Assembly: GCF_037176765.1 (NCBI RefSeq)
Contig: NC_090025.1
Coordinates: 138,690,758 to 138,754,757 of the forward strand
Direction: 5' to 3'
DNA: 64,000 nucleotides
DNA from: Anolis sagrei
Taxonomy: Eukaryota > Chordata > Lepidosauria > Squamata > Anolidae
In this document: positions 39,366 through 54,300 of the stretch, one piece after another
How the letters are laid out: the number at the start of each line of letters is the position of its first letter
Position numbering within the stretch: the stretch's first letter is position 1
The notes under the pieces: generated by a model
Databases searched by the model: none
What the model was told of the DNA's origin: nothing
What the model saw: only the letters and a program-made list of their open reading frames with translations
Position numbers and translations under genes: made by a program

Positions 39366-42300
39366 AAGCTGGACAAAAGTTGAAACTTTTATCCTAAAAC
39401 AAGGTATTACAAGCTTGCATGGTGTCATTATGTTCCACTAAACTCAAACTTGCTCAGCCATAACACATCAGCTATCTTACCTTTAAATATGAGAATAACT
39501 GATCTGGGTGTTCTTTTAATTTTCTGAAATCTGATTCAAGTTGGAAAGAATTCACAGGAACTGGAGGCACAGAAAATGCAAACACAGGAGGGAGTGTTTG
39601 GATTTTCATCTCTGTTTGTTTTTTCATCGAACAAGACTGTGGGCTTGTTTTTTCTTTCATTGCACCTTTGGTGGTAAGAGGCCTGGAAAAAAATAAAACA
39701 GGCATGACAAGGATGATTATTTAGCCTTCTATTTGGAGACACGTTTTAGGAAACATACTATTCCTGGTATATAGTATAGGGCATATCACCCTCCTGTTGC
39801 ACAATCCCTTGAATTCTTGCAGATATCTCGAGGCCATTGTTTAACTGCAACTCAATAATGATGATAAAATAATAATATCCCACCAGCATCTCTCAAAGGG
39901 GACTCGGGGTGGCTTACAAAATAGCATATGAAGTACCATAAAAATACATAAAATACATCAACATTTAAAACAAAACCATATCAATTAACATTAAGATAAC
40001 ACTTACAGAAATGACTTACAGAAATGACACTTACAGAAATGACAAAAGCAAACTCAATTTAAATAAAATAGTCAATGAAACATAGTAATAATTAATACAT
40101 TAAAATAATAGATGTCCTCAAATGTGTCACTTGCTAAAATCCATTAGCTAATGTGAATCTTTATACTTGAAGGAAGGAAGGAGATAAATATAGTAAGAGG
40201 AAAATACTTTTCAGGATTTTAAAACATTACCTGACTAAAGAGAGATTCCCTGTCTAAAAAAAGAGGTAAATTATTTTGCATGACAAAAGTGCAAACTTTC
40301 CTAATATAAAAGTTGCCTGGAAGATGACTGACCACACAGCATAACACAAAGCTTTCAAAAGCTAAACTTCTATTATAATTAAAATCAATGTAATCTCACA
40401 TGCTTTTTTGAAGGGCAGTTCCTTCAAAGTATGATTCTAGAGGATTATATTGCTTTTGGCAAACATACAACAGAGCTTGATGATTAATAGGGAAGCTGAA
40501 ATAACAACAGTTCTTTTAAAAAAAGGGTTAGATAAAGTGCTATGCACCAAGTATTTCTAAAACACTGTCATATGCATCTTTATTTTTAAGATATATTAGG
40601 TTATGGAGGAAAAGAAAAGAGAACAAACACATTTTATAGCCTGTTTTTAAAGAAACGCCTGTGGAGCTTAAGCACCAGAAGAAATTTTCCACAAATACAA
40701 AAGTAAAAGCCTCCCTGCAATTTCATTGCATAAAAGAAAATGCATGCCAAATACATAAAAACTCTGAACACTGATTACAGCATAGCCATTTGCTCACTTG
40801 CAATGTATTTGTCAATCCACTTGGCTTATTTTCAGGGGTTGAAATTTTGCCAAAATAATGTTTTTTAAAATAAAAAGTACAGCACAGACCCTATTTTCTA
40901 TAAAGTTGAAAAACTTAAAAAAAAAAAAAAGCAATCATGTACTTCCCATCTGTATAATTCCATAATTCAGGAGAGATGAAAAAGAAGCCTTTAAGGTTAA
41001 TTTAAATCACACTGGACAAATGTGGCAGGTACAAACACTTCCTAGATAATTTCCATTTGTCTTGGGCAATGACCACATTGTTGATTCCCATCCCCACATG
41101 AGTCAAAATATGTTTTGATTTGCCCCTAATGCTCCAATACCTGCAATAGCAGGCATTCTTATGTCCTTTGAGTTGTTGTTGTTGGAGGCTTCATGATTGT
41201 TCCTTAGGCCTGAAGTTAAGTTAAGGTAAAGGTTTCCCCTGACATTAAGTCTAGTTGTGTCCGACTGGGGGATGGTGCTCATCTTCATTTCTAGGCCGAA
41301 GAGCCGACGTTGTCTGTAGACACTTCCAAGTTCATGTGGTCAGCATGACTGCATGGAGCACCGTTACCTTCTGTTACCTTTCCACAGAAGTGGTACATAT
41401 TGATCTACTCACCTTTGCATGTTTTCGAACTGCAAGGTTGGTAGAAGCTGGGGCTAACAGCAGGAGCTCGCCCTGCTCCACAGATCTGAACCGCCAACCT
41501 TTTGGTCAGAAAGTTCAGCAGCTCATCAGTTTAATCCGCTGCACCACCAGGGGAGCGAACAGACACTTAGTTTGGGAAACAAGCCAATGAGACTGAAAGG
41601 GGAGGTGGGGTACAAGTTTAATTTTAGATATAGCTCAATGTCCTTTTAAACCTTAACTTTTTCCTAGATTTCTTTTTTTTTATCTTGTACTAAGCTACAG
41701 CCTTTGAGGAAAAGGATGGTATCAAGTAATGGAATGGGGTGGAAATTGAGGGGCTTCAGTTTCCCAGGTTCCTGTGGAGGAAATGTAGGCCCACCAATCC
41801 TGGCATACGTCCACAACTAACTGTAAAAAAGTATATAGACAGACCCAGTTATAAACATTCGACTTACATACTCCTAGGTATGAAAAATCATTCCTGGAAA
41901 GTTATCATGGTAGAGAGGTGTGTTCACTGAGGCCTTATCACCAATTCTTATTTCCACAACAACCATTTTTTTTTTCAAAATTCAGTTGTCACAGGGACAG
42001 CAATTTTTTGAATACGGACACAGATTGCAAAACAAATGTTAACAGAGGTGCTGATCCTTATTCAAATTTTTAAAAAAATGTTTTCAGCGTAACCCTGGGA
42101 CTACCTGTACTTTATCAACAATTATTTCCAATATGAATTGTATTGACAAAAGTCAACACATAGCTTTAAAAGCTTATTTGGAATAATTAATAAAATTGTA
42201 ATCTTTTTTTCCTTATAATTCCATTATTAGGGCATTGCAATGCCCAGAGTATTGATTTAAATGAATCTCCTACTAATATTTGGTGCTAAAATCAGTGTGC

Positions 42301-45300
42301 TTACCCCATGTTTATAGAATCACCCATTTCTTCTATTTTCAACAGCTTTGCTTTAGGAGTATCACTTGAAGAAGAAAAGTCATTCTCACTTAGATCCTTG
42401 GCAGACACAAAGGCCTTTGCTGCTTCTGCACTTGAAGAAACAGGCTGAGGAGGCTCTAGACTAGCAGTAGCCCCCAGATTCAAGCTCAGCATCTCATTAC
42501 CAACTTCTTCAATGATTATTCTTCTCAAGGGTTTCTAAAGAGAAAACGGCCATGCAGCAAGTTAATTACAGCAGAGGCAGTTTTAGCATACTGCTGAGCA
42601 AAACATATTCTTGAAGAGTAGCTGCATCTGCCGTAACAAAAATGAAAAGCTCTATGGCATACTAAACGATTAACAAGTTCATTGTGGCATGAAGCTCAGC
42701 AGGCGGAACATTGGTTTTCTTCTTCAGACTGTACTGCCTCTTTAGCATAAAGCGCCACAAGGAGAATTCTGTCTCAAGTATATGAATTTGACTACATAAG
42801 TGAAAGGAAACATAGATGCACATTCTAATTCTACTATTTGTTTACTGAGACATCTTAACATATTCCTTTATTTTTCCAAACATACCCCATTTGTGGAATT
42901 CAATCTTTTTTTTTAACAGCAAAAATTCAACTCATAATTCACTCTGTGATCCTTTTGTTTCCCAGACCATTTGGTTTTCTCCTCTACATAAATTCAAGAA
43001 TTCAGGAGTCTGCCCCTTTCATGCCAATTTTATTTGGTATGAAAATAAAATTGCACGAGAAGCTTGGATTTTGATAAAAGGTGCTAGCTGCTGATGGATC
43101 AAGAGAAGAGAAGACAGGAGTATGACCCAAGATTGACTATGTTTTTTTATTGTGTCAGAAGCGGCTTGAGAAACTGCAAGTCACTTCTGGTTTGAGAGAA
43201 TTAGCCATCTGCAGGGACGTTGCCCAGGGGACACTTAGATGTTTTACCATCCTGTGGGAGGCTTCTCTCATATCCCTGCATGGGAAGCTGGAGCTGACAG
43301 ATGGGAGCTCAACCCATCTTGCGGATTCGAACCACCGATCTTCGGGTCAGCAGTTCATCTGGCATAAGGGTTTAACCCAATGCACCACTGCGGCTCACAG
43401 ATTTACTGTTAGCAAAGACGTTTATACATGCACATTTTTTTTCTCAAGAATTTACTGTCAAAACTGTAGTTTATACAGATGGTATTTTCTTTAAAAATAT
43501 TCCTTATTACTTGTACTTACTGCTGATCTAAGATGTATAGGCTTATTAATGGGTTTCACTTCATTTTGTATTTCATTTTCATTCTGCAATAGTCTAGGAC
43601 GCTCCACGTCTGTCCATTGTCCTTTGGCAATCAATTCCTTAAAAAGAATTAGTAAACTATTGAAGCAAATATAGCTGATTTAAAACTCACAAAATGTCTA
43701 TGTAAAAAAAACCCTTAAATTTCCTTCACTCACAAAAAGGCTAAAAATGTATTAAGGTACTTACATTCTTGATTTTCATTATTTCATTTATTGCTTGCTT
43801 ATTACCAGGTTCCAGGTTCAAGACTGTCTCAAAATCTAAAAAAAAAAAAAAAAAAAAGACCAAAATATTAACAATAGAATTTGCTGTATTGCCGAAGGCT
43901 TTCACAGCTGGAATCACTGGAGTGTTTCTGGTCTGTATGGTTGTGTTCCAGCTGCATTTTCTTCTGACGTTTGCCTGCATCTGTGAATATGCCAGTCACA
44001 GATGTAGGCTAAACATCAGGGGGAAAATGCTGCTAGAACATGGCCATATAGTCCAAAAACCACAGAACATTCCAATAAAAGTTACTGTTAATGAATAATT
44101 TATGGAATGTATAGATCTTCTAAAAAAAAAGTCTTCAACTACACATCATTATAAACAATTGTTCAAACACAATAATCCAGTAGGATTTCCAAATCAGATT
44201 TCTTCTGCTAAAATGGCTATACTTGTTTTAAAGTAGAATTTGTATCTAATTTTAATGCAAGATTGATAAACAACCAGCTTGTACACTATTATGGATTAAA
44301 TCTGGTCCCAAAATGCAACAGTTTGTGAAAGTTTGGGCAAGAAGTGTAGCAAGGGCACGGATATGGAAACCAAGTAAACATACTTCCAAGGTTTTTTGCA
44401 ACTATGCACACACAGCTTACTGTTTTTTCTCTCTCAGCTAAACTAGCAATGATTCCAAAACAGTAGCATCATCTATTATGAACTTCAATAATTCACACTG
44501 CAATTATATACATCATGCCTATTCAGAACTGCTCCTTATTTCCTGATTTTTTTTCCATGCCAGGAGTGAACTGAGAAACTGCAAGTCACTTCTGGTATGA
44601 GAGAATTGGCTGTCTGCAAAGACTTTGCCCAGGGATGCCCGGATGTTTGATGTTTTAACCATCCTTGAGGAAGGCTTCTGTGATGTCCCCGCATGGGGAG
44701 CTGGAACTTACAGAGGGAGCTCGACCCGCTCTCCCCTGATTCGAACCGCTGACCTGTCAGTCAGCAGTCCTTCCAGCAGAAGGATTTAACCGATTGTGCA
44801 CCGTGGGCTCTGGTCTAATGTGTCTAAGAATGCAATCTGTGGTAAATTGACTATACTGTCAAGTTGCAATTCAGACTAAGTTCAGATTCTGCCATGCCTT
44901 CATTCATGTAGAAACATTTTCGCCTGATGTAAATAAAAGCTTCAGAGTGAAGATATGAAGCAGAAACGAACCCACACATCTGCCCTTACATAATGGTCCA
45001 ATTATCTTCAGCATTGTGACAATACAGGGAAAAAGTGCGAAAAGGTTAGCTTGTCTATTATTACAAATGCTGGATCCAGACTGTTTCACAATGTAGACAT
45101 GGAAAATGCTATCTTTATTTGAAATCCTACCTTGCAGAGCTTCTTGCAGCTTTCCTAGGGCAGTTCTAGCGGTCCCTCTTCTAGCATAAGCTTTAGAGTA
45201 TGAAGAATCTAGTAATACAGCTTTAGTGCAATCTTCTTCCGCCTCTATATATCTTAAGATCAAGATAGTTTTAAAAAGTATTACTACACACACACACACA

Positions 45301-48300
45301 AATATACAGACCACAGGTTTTATATAACAGTGTGATACAGAATCAAATGCTTTTTTTGTGCAGCCATGACATTAAAGAGTGCTTTCATGAATAGGTTAAA
45401 GATTTAATTTACTATTATTTAGAAACTTCTAGTGAACATGAACATGTTATAAAGAATGTAGTTCATTCAATCATTAGATAAGATATGGGATGCTGACATT
45501 ACTTAAATGTGCCTTGCAGGCTCCAGTAGGAACTTGAAATATCTCAACTTTCATTCACGTTTCTATAAATGGCTAACAGGAAAACGAATCCCAAAATTAG
45601 AAACAAAAGAATTGAAGTCCACATTCCAGAACATGGTGCCACAGGGCTGAAACATACACACTTATGTGAGTTCATATACAACTAAAATATATGTGGGAAG
45701 AGATCTTAGAGCCGACCCCTTTCTCAGCGTTAGAAACGAATGTTGGGTTAATTACCGTAACTGCACCCGTTTTAATTTCTCACAAAACTGTTTGCAAACC
45801 ATCTTGACAGTAGAATTAACATTAATTTAAAACATTGTAAGAGTCATTAAAAAAGGGAGGAAACTGATTATCAAGGAAATCCACAGTAGATTTGGAATGC
45901 TATGTTCAACCCCACTCACTTCTGAATTTTCAGGTAGGCCATAGCTCTGTTTGCTGGAAGTAGGGCATTGGCGCCATCTGCTGCCATTCCACGTGTATAG
46001 CATTCTATTGCTGCCTCATATTTACCTTCTTTGAAATACCCATTACCCTGTGATATTTGGGAAGAGGAAAAAGACATAAACAGTCATGTGGGATGTCTCC
46101 GTATGCTCATACAAGTGAGTAACATTTTCAGATGTTATTCCATTAATTCCACCAACAAATAAAAGGAGGAAAGGAAGTGGTGATCATAGAGGATGTTTTT
46201 CTGATAGTTTTGCAAAGCATTTTATGTTTGGCAGAAGGCAACACAATGTATCGTGTGGCATCTGCACCAAAGCTACTGCCATGCCACCTTGCCAAAATAG
46301 GAGGAACAAACACATCCAATTAATATAACATTAATATATTTAATATAATATTTTATTGTAAATAATATAACATTTTGTTGTTTAAAAATTATTGTCATAT
46401 TGGAATAAATCATAATTAACTATTAACTATTAAATGTGTATCCATTTCTCACTAGATATACATGTCTGTCTTGGTTATACAAACTATTTCAGAATAATTC
46501 CAAATACTAGACCATTTCTTTTAAATACTGTTCGGTTTACCAAATCTTTTTCTGCCACAGCCTTTTGTTTAAGCTGTTCCACTTCTATCTGCTTCACGTC
46601 CTCTTTTACAGCATCCTGAATCTTTTTGGCATCTCCTCCATCAGGCTGAGGATTTTCTTTCAATGTAAGTACCTAATACAAAAGGTACAAAAGATTTATA
46701 TTAAATTTCCAAAAAAAAAAAAAAAAAAGGGAAAGAAAAGAAAAGAAAAAGAAAAGAAATTTAAGTTTACTGGAAAAGTTGGGTAAACTAATATATTTTT
46801 TACCTGTTCAATCTTTAGAAGTTCATTTTTTGCTTCAAAGTTGTTGGGATCCAATTCCAGAACTTTTTCATAATCTAAACAGTAAAAGAAGATATGAAAA
46901 TGTGGTGTTGTAATTAAAAGGAAGATGAATAATTTTAACTAGTGCTCTCAGGATAGTGATTTGCATGTTGGACTAGGAAATCATGGGTGAAATCTCCAAA
47001 TCCCTGATGGAAACACTTGGGCAAGTCACTTGCTAAGGTGCATATATACTGCAGAATGCAGTTTGAAACCACTTTAATTACTAATTGTAGTTTGGTGAGG
47101 CACCAGCACTCTTTGGAAGAGACCATGAGTCTATAGCACTGAGCCATGGCCATTAAACTGATGTCAAACTACTTTAATTCTACAATGTAGATCTGTGATT
47201 CCCAACCTTTTTTTACCAGGGATCACTTAATCGGGGACCACTTTGACCAGCAACCACTCTCCAATATTAGTACCAAAAGGATTACGAATCAGTTTTTGGT
47301 CAACTTTAGATTTGATTTGGGGTGCTGATTCAGAAAACTGCTTGAAACAGACCACATCAGCTCTAGTTTCTGATACAGAACATATGCCATGATGTGTCAG
47401 GGAAGGAGTGGCAGGCAGTGCGAAAGGAGAGGAAATAAAATGAAACAAATAAATAAAGAGGAAGGAGGTATGCAGACCAGATTCTCGTCCTCGAGGCCCA
47501 CTGGTGGTCCATGGCCCACAGGTTAAGAACCACTGATATAAGTGAAGTCTTGAGCTCAGAGCATGGCAACAGCAAAACTTTGAATAAATCTAGCAAAAAA
47601 ATCCTATAAAAGTGTTGGTGTAAGTTCACTAATTAATCCAACAGAGGGCCTTATGAACAGAAGGGAATAGAGGGAATGAACTGGAATACATCTATTCCAA
47701 AAACATACAAGCTACACAGACTAGATTACATCAAAAATGTGTATTAAGCATAATTTTTTAAAAAACCTTTTCAGTTTGTAAGGAAACGGGTCAAGCTTCC
47801 TTTTCTGTATTTCAGAACACAGTCACTTTACAACAGAACAGATTTCATTGTTGTTTCAAAATCTCATGTAATGTTGATTTTTTCTTTCAACAATAAATGT
47901 TTTAATAGGTGTCAAATACAGGGAAGGATCTTTTAGTCACTGCATTCATCAAGCGAGGCCCTCCTCTCGGTCCCACCCCCATCCCAAACCCAGCTAGTGG
48001 GGGGAGAGAGGGACTTTTCTGTAGTTGCCCCCTGCCTCTGAAACTCTCTCCCGGAGGAGATTAAAATGGCCCCCACATTCTCCTCTTTCAGGAAACAATG
48101 AAAAATGTATATAAGCTCCCAGACTTATGGAGAATGAAACACTTGAATATCTGGCTCCCACACAATGAACGGTTTATCGACAGGGCATTGAAGATGGATA
48201 CGGTTTTTAACTGTTGGAAATAGCAACCTTCTTCAAGCCTCCACTAGTAAATGGTTTGTATAAGATCTGTTGCTTACTGTATTGTATATGTATGTTTTGG

Positions 48301-51300
48301 TGTGCAGCTTTCCCTTTAGTCTATGTTTCTTGGAAGTTGTGGGAGGGGCTGCAGACCACACAATTAGATCTGAGACTGAGACTGCTCAGAGCTGGGACTC
48401 CATTAGACTCTCAGAATATAAAGATATTGCGGTTTGATTGTAAGAAAGATGTCCTGTGTTATCTACACAGAGAAACTACTTCAAAACTTATCTGTAACTG
48501 AATTGATAAGTTATGTACTTGTATGCTGAATACATGAAGGTTGTGAGTAAACAAAATATGCTACTATTAATGAAGTCTATTTTATTTTTCTCTCTTAAGA
48601 GCATGATATAGAAAGATATTTATGGGAGTAGATGTTTTTGTGCACTGAAAAGAACACTTCTGAAGAGCTGCCATACTTTGTGCATTGGCATAATCTCTGT
48701 TCCTAACAGTGTATTTGTGTGCATCCAATGGCTGCCATCCAGGGGATACAAATAAAGTTGGCTTTCTTAAAACTAAATCTGACTGGTGTAAGAGAAAGCA
48801 ATTTCATTTATAGCTAATCTGTACAATGATCTAAAAGAATTTTTTTTTAAATACCCCTTCTTGAAATGATTACATGAAAGAAAATCAAGGCACTTCTATC
48901 ACTCAATTAACATGAATAAAATTGTTGCAATGTCATATATTTTTTCTCTAGGAAGAGGGAAAAGAGTATAAGTGTATCTCAAAATTGAGTTCAAAAGAGA
49001 CATTTCTAATCATCACCACTGGCTGTATTTTTCTATGCATGTTTCAAGGAAAATTGAGATAAAACTAGGAATTTATGCTGAAATCAGCATTTGAATGTGT
49101 CTCTTATTTGAGTCATCAAATGTTTTTGATCCAGAGGCATAGCAATCAGGAAATATACAGAAACACAAAAAAGTCTGCTCAATATTATAAACTGACACTA
49201 CAAGTATATACATACCTTCTTTGGCCTCTTTAAATTTTTCCAAAGCAAATCGTGCTGCTCCTCTTCTGGCATAAGCCTTTGTATGGTTTTTATTTAGAGC
49301 AAGTGCCAAGTTACAATCAGATTCAGCCACAGAATACCTGCAACAATGATAAATATTTTTCACTATAAATACTAATTCATTAAATACATCCAGACACAAA
49401 GTTTATGAAAATGAGAATAAACCACAATAAAAGCACAATATTCAAGGACAACAAAACAATCAGTAAAGCCCCTTTAACACAGCTGAATAAAACCCTACAT
49501 TATCTGCTTTGAACTGGAATATATGGCTCTGGGCCCTTCCAGACAGGCCCTATATTCCAGGATATGATCCCAGGTTTTCTACTGCAAACTGGATAAACTG
49601 TCAGACAATCTAGGATAAACAGAAAACCTGGGATCAGATCCTGGAATATAGGGCCTGTCTGGAAGGGCCCTCAGATAACTCAGTTGAAAGCAGAAATTGT
49701 GGGATTTTCTGCCTTGATATTCTGGGTTATATGGTTGTGTGGAAGGGCCCTAAGTTGGAAGATAAAACTAGGTGGAGAGATAATGTGGAATTTCCTATTT
49801 CAAGGAAATAGGTGATTAGACTTGATCTGTGATTTTGGAGCTAGGAAACAGAACAGAGGTGACAGGACCTTGCTATTGTTTGATGACTGCGGACTTCATA
49901 ATCCTTTTTGGTGTTATTTTCGTTATCAACTCTTATTGTTTATTTAATTTAGATCCTGCCTTTCTCCTAAAATGGAATCTAGGCATATATTTTAAAGCAC
50001 AACAATGTCAGGACTCGGTTTCCTGGCCTTGGATGTTGGCGCAAAAAACCGGATTCCTGACATGGAGAACTGATAAGGAATTGCAGCTGGTGGCCTTGGG
50101 AGGGGCCGTTGGTGGTTTGGCGGGGAATATTGTGCGGGATCTTTGTCAGGCGGGAAGAGGGGATTCGAATGTGGGGGAGGGTGTATAAGGGTTGACTTGC
50201 GTCTGTGTGCCAATCCTGGCTTTCATTGTGTATATGCATCCAGTAGTAAAAGTTTCCTGTTTGATCACGGATTGGCGTCCTGTGTCATTTCTGGGAGCGG
50301 CTGCTGTGAGCTTACATTAAGCCAGGATTCCTCGGTGCCATCCCACGGCTGTGGTGAGGCATCCCTATGCAACAGGAGGAAGATCCAACGGAAGGGGGAG
50401 AGCCAGCATCCCCTTTCGAGAATGCGGAAGAGGAGCTGGAGAGAGTGAATGCCTTGGCTTCGTCGACTGCGTACGCCCAGCCCAACGGAGTCACACAGAG
50501 GCGAGTGAAGGGGGCAGGGGCAGCAACGAGAGAAAGCAGCGGGCTAGAGTTTTCCTCCCCGCAGAGGTTGGATTTCCTGGAGGAAAAGATGGCATCAATG
50601 GAGACCACCCTCGCGATGATGTCAAAGGTGATGGAGAGGGTGGCCCCCCTGTTAGAGGAACCACCACCCCGAGGGGAATTGATGTGGAGCGCGGGGGAGA
50701 GGAGTGACCGGGGACCCGGGGCACGTCCTAAAGCGCAGACAAGTTGGAGGGCTACGGCGGAGAGCGATGAGGAGGAGGAACGACCCCGGGGACTGGCGTC
50801 CCAGCAGACGTTCCTGGTGCCCCCGGCCGGAGCCGGGCGCGGCACAGGGCGTCAGGAATTGCCCCCGGAGCAGAGAGGGCTCCAGGGAGGGCCACCGCGA
50901 GCGGAGAACCGGGAGAGGCAGCCCCTTCCATACTAACCTAGGAGGGAGGAGCTGAGGATCGAGTTCGGAGGAGAAGCCGGGAACCTCGCATACTTCCTGA
51001 TTATGGTGAGGGGATATCTAGAAGATAACGCCCTTACCTTCGGGTCAGAGGCAAGCAGGGTGCGAGCAGTGGGCGCAGCACTGAGAGGGGGAGCAGCGGA
51101 GTGGTACGTCCAGCTCCACGCCAGGCACGACCCATGTTTGGGATCTACAAGGCGATTCCTGGCTGCGATGGAGGCGCGCTTCAGGGATCCGCTCGAGAGG
51201 GTCCGGGCGAGGGAAAAGCTGCAGACGATAACCCAAGGACATCGTTCCGTATCCGAGTACGTGGAGGAATTCCGGTTGAGGGCGGAGAAGGTCCCAGAGT

Positions 51301-54300
51301 GGTCCAACACCACTAAAGTCCAGATCTTCAAAGAGGGCCTGCGGAAGGAAATCTTGACCTGGGCGCTTCATCGCGACGACCCGGAGGAGATAGGCGGATG
51401 GATTGAGCTGGCCGGCCGCATCGAGATGACCTTGGCCCAGGTCAAGAGGCATCAAGGAGCGGCGCCGCAGCAGACGAGAGCAAAGGAGGAGAGTCGGAGG
51501 ACGGAGAGAGGCACGGTCGGGAAAGCCCCAACCGGAGGGCCCAAGGAGCAGAGGGGCGGCTGTTATGTATGCGGTCGCCTGGGCCATCGGGCTGCCGAAT
51601 GCCGACAAAGGAAAGGGGGAGAATCCCATTTCCCAAAGTTCAAACCGGCTGCAGGGAAGAGAGCGGAGGAAAGCCCCCCTTCTAGGGCCCCAGTGGGAGA
51701 TCTGGTGAGTCACAGCCCAGGAATGCTAGTATTCCCGATCAGGCTAGAAGGGGAGGGGAAGTGGGCCAGCTGCAAAGCCCTCATGGATTGCGGCTGCTCA
51801 AGAAACATTATGGCCCCAGAGTTAGCAGACGAACTGAAATGTGAGAAAACCCCCTTGCAGAGCCCCATAGCATTCTCGCAGCTAGATGGGTCAGTGGCGG
51901 CTGGGGCCCCGGCGCGATTTGAAGTAGGAGAAGTGAGATGTAAAGTGGGGAGCTGGGAAGGCAGCATAACCTTTGTAGTATCCCCTATGGCCACTTACAA
52001 TGTAATACTGGGGATGCCATGGTTAAAGGAAGCCAACCCACAGATCAATTGGAGGGAAGGCAGCATAACATTCCAGAGCGAAGAAAGGGGAAAATGTTGC
52101 AAGGGGGAAGAAAACACGGCGGGTGGGGTGCAGGAAATTCCCCCTGAGTACAAAGACTTTGAGGATGTATTTGACGAAAAGGAGGCGGACCAGCTTCCCC
52201 CTCCTAGGAGGGTCGAAGTAAAGATTGAACTCAATGAGGATGCTAAGTTGCCTAGGAGTAAATTGTACCCCATGTCGGTCAAGGAGATGGAGGAACTGAG
52301 AAAATATATTGAAAAAAACTTGGCCCGAGGGTTTATAAGGCCATCCGAGTCACCCTTGGGAGCCCCAGTGCTGTTTAGGCACAAAAAGGACGGTTCATTG
52401 AGACTGTGCGTGGACTATAGGGGGCTGAATGCAGTGAGCACCACCAACAACTACCCCATGCCACTAACCAAGGACTTGCTGTCGAGGTTATCAGAAGCAA
52501 GGGTGTTCACGAAAATTGACTTGATCGAGGCCTATCACAAGTTGCGCATAAGGCCTGAGGACAGATGGAAAACGGCCTGTGCGCTTACACAACAATATCA
52601 TACATCGGCAATACAAAAGTTAATAAATTAAATTTCTATTTTTAAAACCTGTTAAAACAGCATTAAACGATAAGCACATTTCTAAAGATAAGCATGTTTC
52701 TTGGAAAGACTCTTATGTCTCCTTTTGCTCTAACTTCAAAGAAGCTGTGTGAAATCAGTGTCTGCTGTCACTAATGACTTAGATGGGGGCAAACAAATGT
52801 ACTTTCAACTGAAAGACAGATCAGTTAATATGAATTCAGTCTGTGTTGGATTTTCTGAAATTTAGACTTGCTGCTAATCTTAGACTTAGATCTGAGCCTG
52901 GATATCCAGCTTTTAGCAATAACCAAGAAGTGCAATTTCATGGATTAAAAGTACTGCACTACATGCAGTGACATATGGTGACATATGACTTTAACTTACA
53001 TTTTGGTTTGATGTCCCATAGTGACAGATAACTTGATTACAGTTGGACAAGTATAGCACAGGCTATGTAGGGCTGATACATGGTTATTTATGCAGAATGC
53101 AGCATTAATTTTATGCAGAAAATGCTGTTTCCATTCAAATTAACCAGGTGTAAATTTGACACGGAATAAATCTTCAATTGCAGATTTTTTTTCAGCACAG
53201 AAAACAATATTTTCTGCAGAGGGATCAATATTTCTGTATTGAATTATATTACATCTATAGAATCCTGCTTTCTGTATAGAACAACTTTCTCACTCCCATC
53301 ACCATCAGTGGGCTAAAGAGAGTCTTTCCAGTAGATATTCTCAGATTAAGGAATCGTCTCCTCCTATGGGAGGTTTCTGTCAACAGACAAAGACATTTTT
53401 TATTTAGACAGGCCTTTGGTTCTTAATTCATGTGGCAAAAAAGTTCTTTAAGGGCATATGCTGTGCCTTTATCTTTTTTATTATGTTGTAAACTTTTTTA
53501 AATTGTTTTAACTTGTGATAGACATTTTTATTTTGTATTAATAACTTTATATGTTCTCTGTTAATTTGTTGTGAACTTCCTGAGAAGAGTAGAATATAAA
53601 TTCAACGAATGAATGAATGAATGATTAAATAAATAAATAAATAAATAAATAAGAGACACTCTTAATGTTTTATGTGAATTAAACAACAAAGTTGTGCAGT
53701 AAAAGCCTTACTTTTTCAGTCGGAAAAAAGCAGATGACCTGTTTGTAGGCAAAACTGGATTATAAGGATCTGCATTCATTCCTCTTGTATAACATTCTAT
53801 CGCAGCATCAAAATTTCCTTGTTTAAAATAATTATTGCCCTGTTAAAACAAAATATGAATGACATGAGTATACTGCCAATTAAATCTGATTTTTGGTACT
53901 ATTCAAGTATTTGGAATGGCAGAATGATTTGGAATTTGCCTGTCTTTAAGAGTGAATTGCCCTCATTCAACTGTTATCCATACGCATCCCTTGAACCTTG
54001 TTTTCCCCTCTTGGAACAGTTCACCATACAGATATCCAGAAATTTCTCCACTTATCAGTTTCTTTAATATTTTCCCTTTCCCAAAATCTTCTAAATCTGG
54101 CATCCTACATAATGTAACATTCCCTTATTAAATAAATACATACCCACATAAATCCTTCAGTTGCTGCACTGTAGGGCTAATAGAAAATATACTACAAAAC
54201 ATACAGAACCCCACAGATTCCATAGTCTGAGGTAAATTTTTGCAAAAGCACAATCAGAAGAAAAATAAATTGCTCATGAATCACCTTTTCTTTTTCAGCA

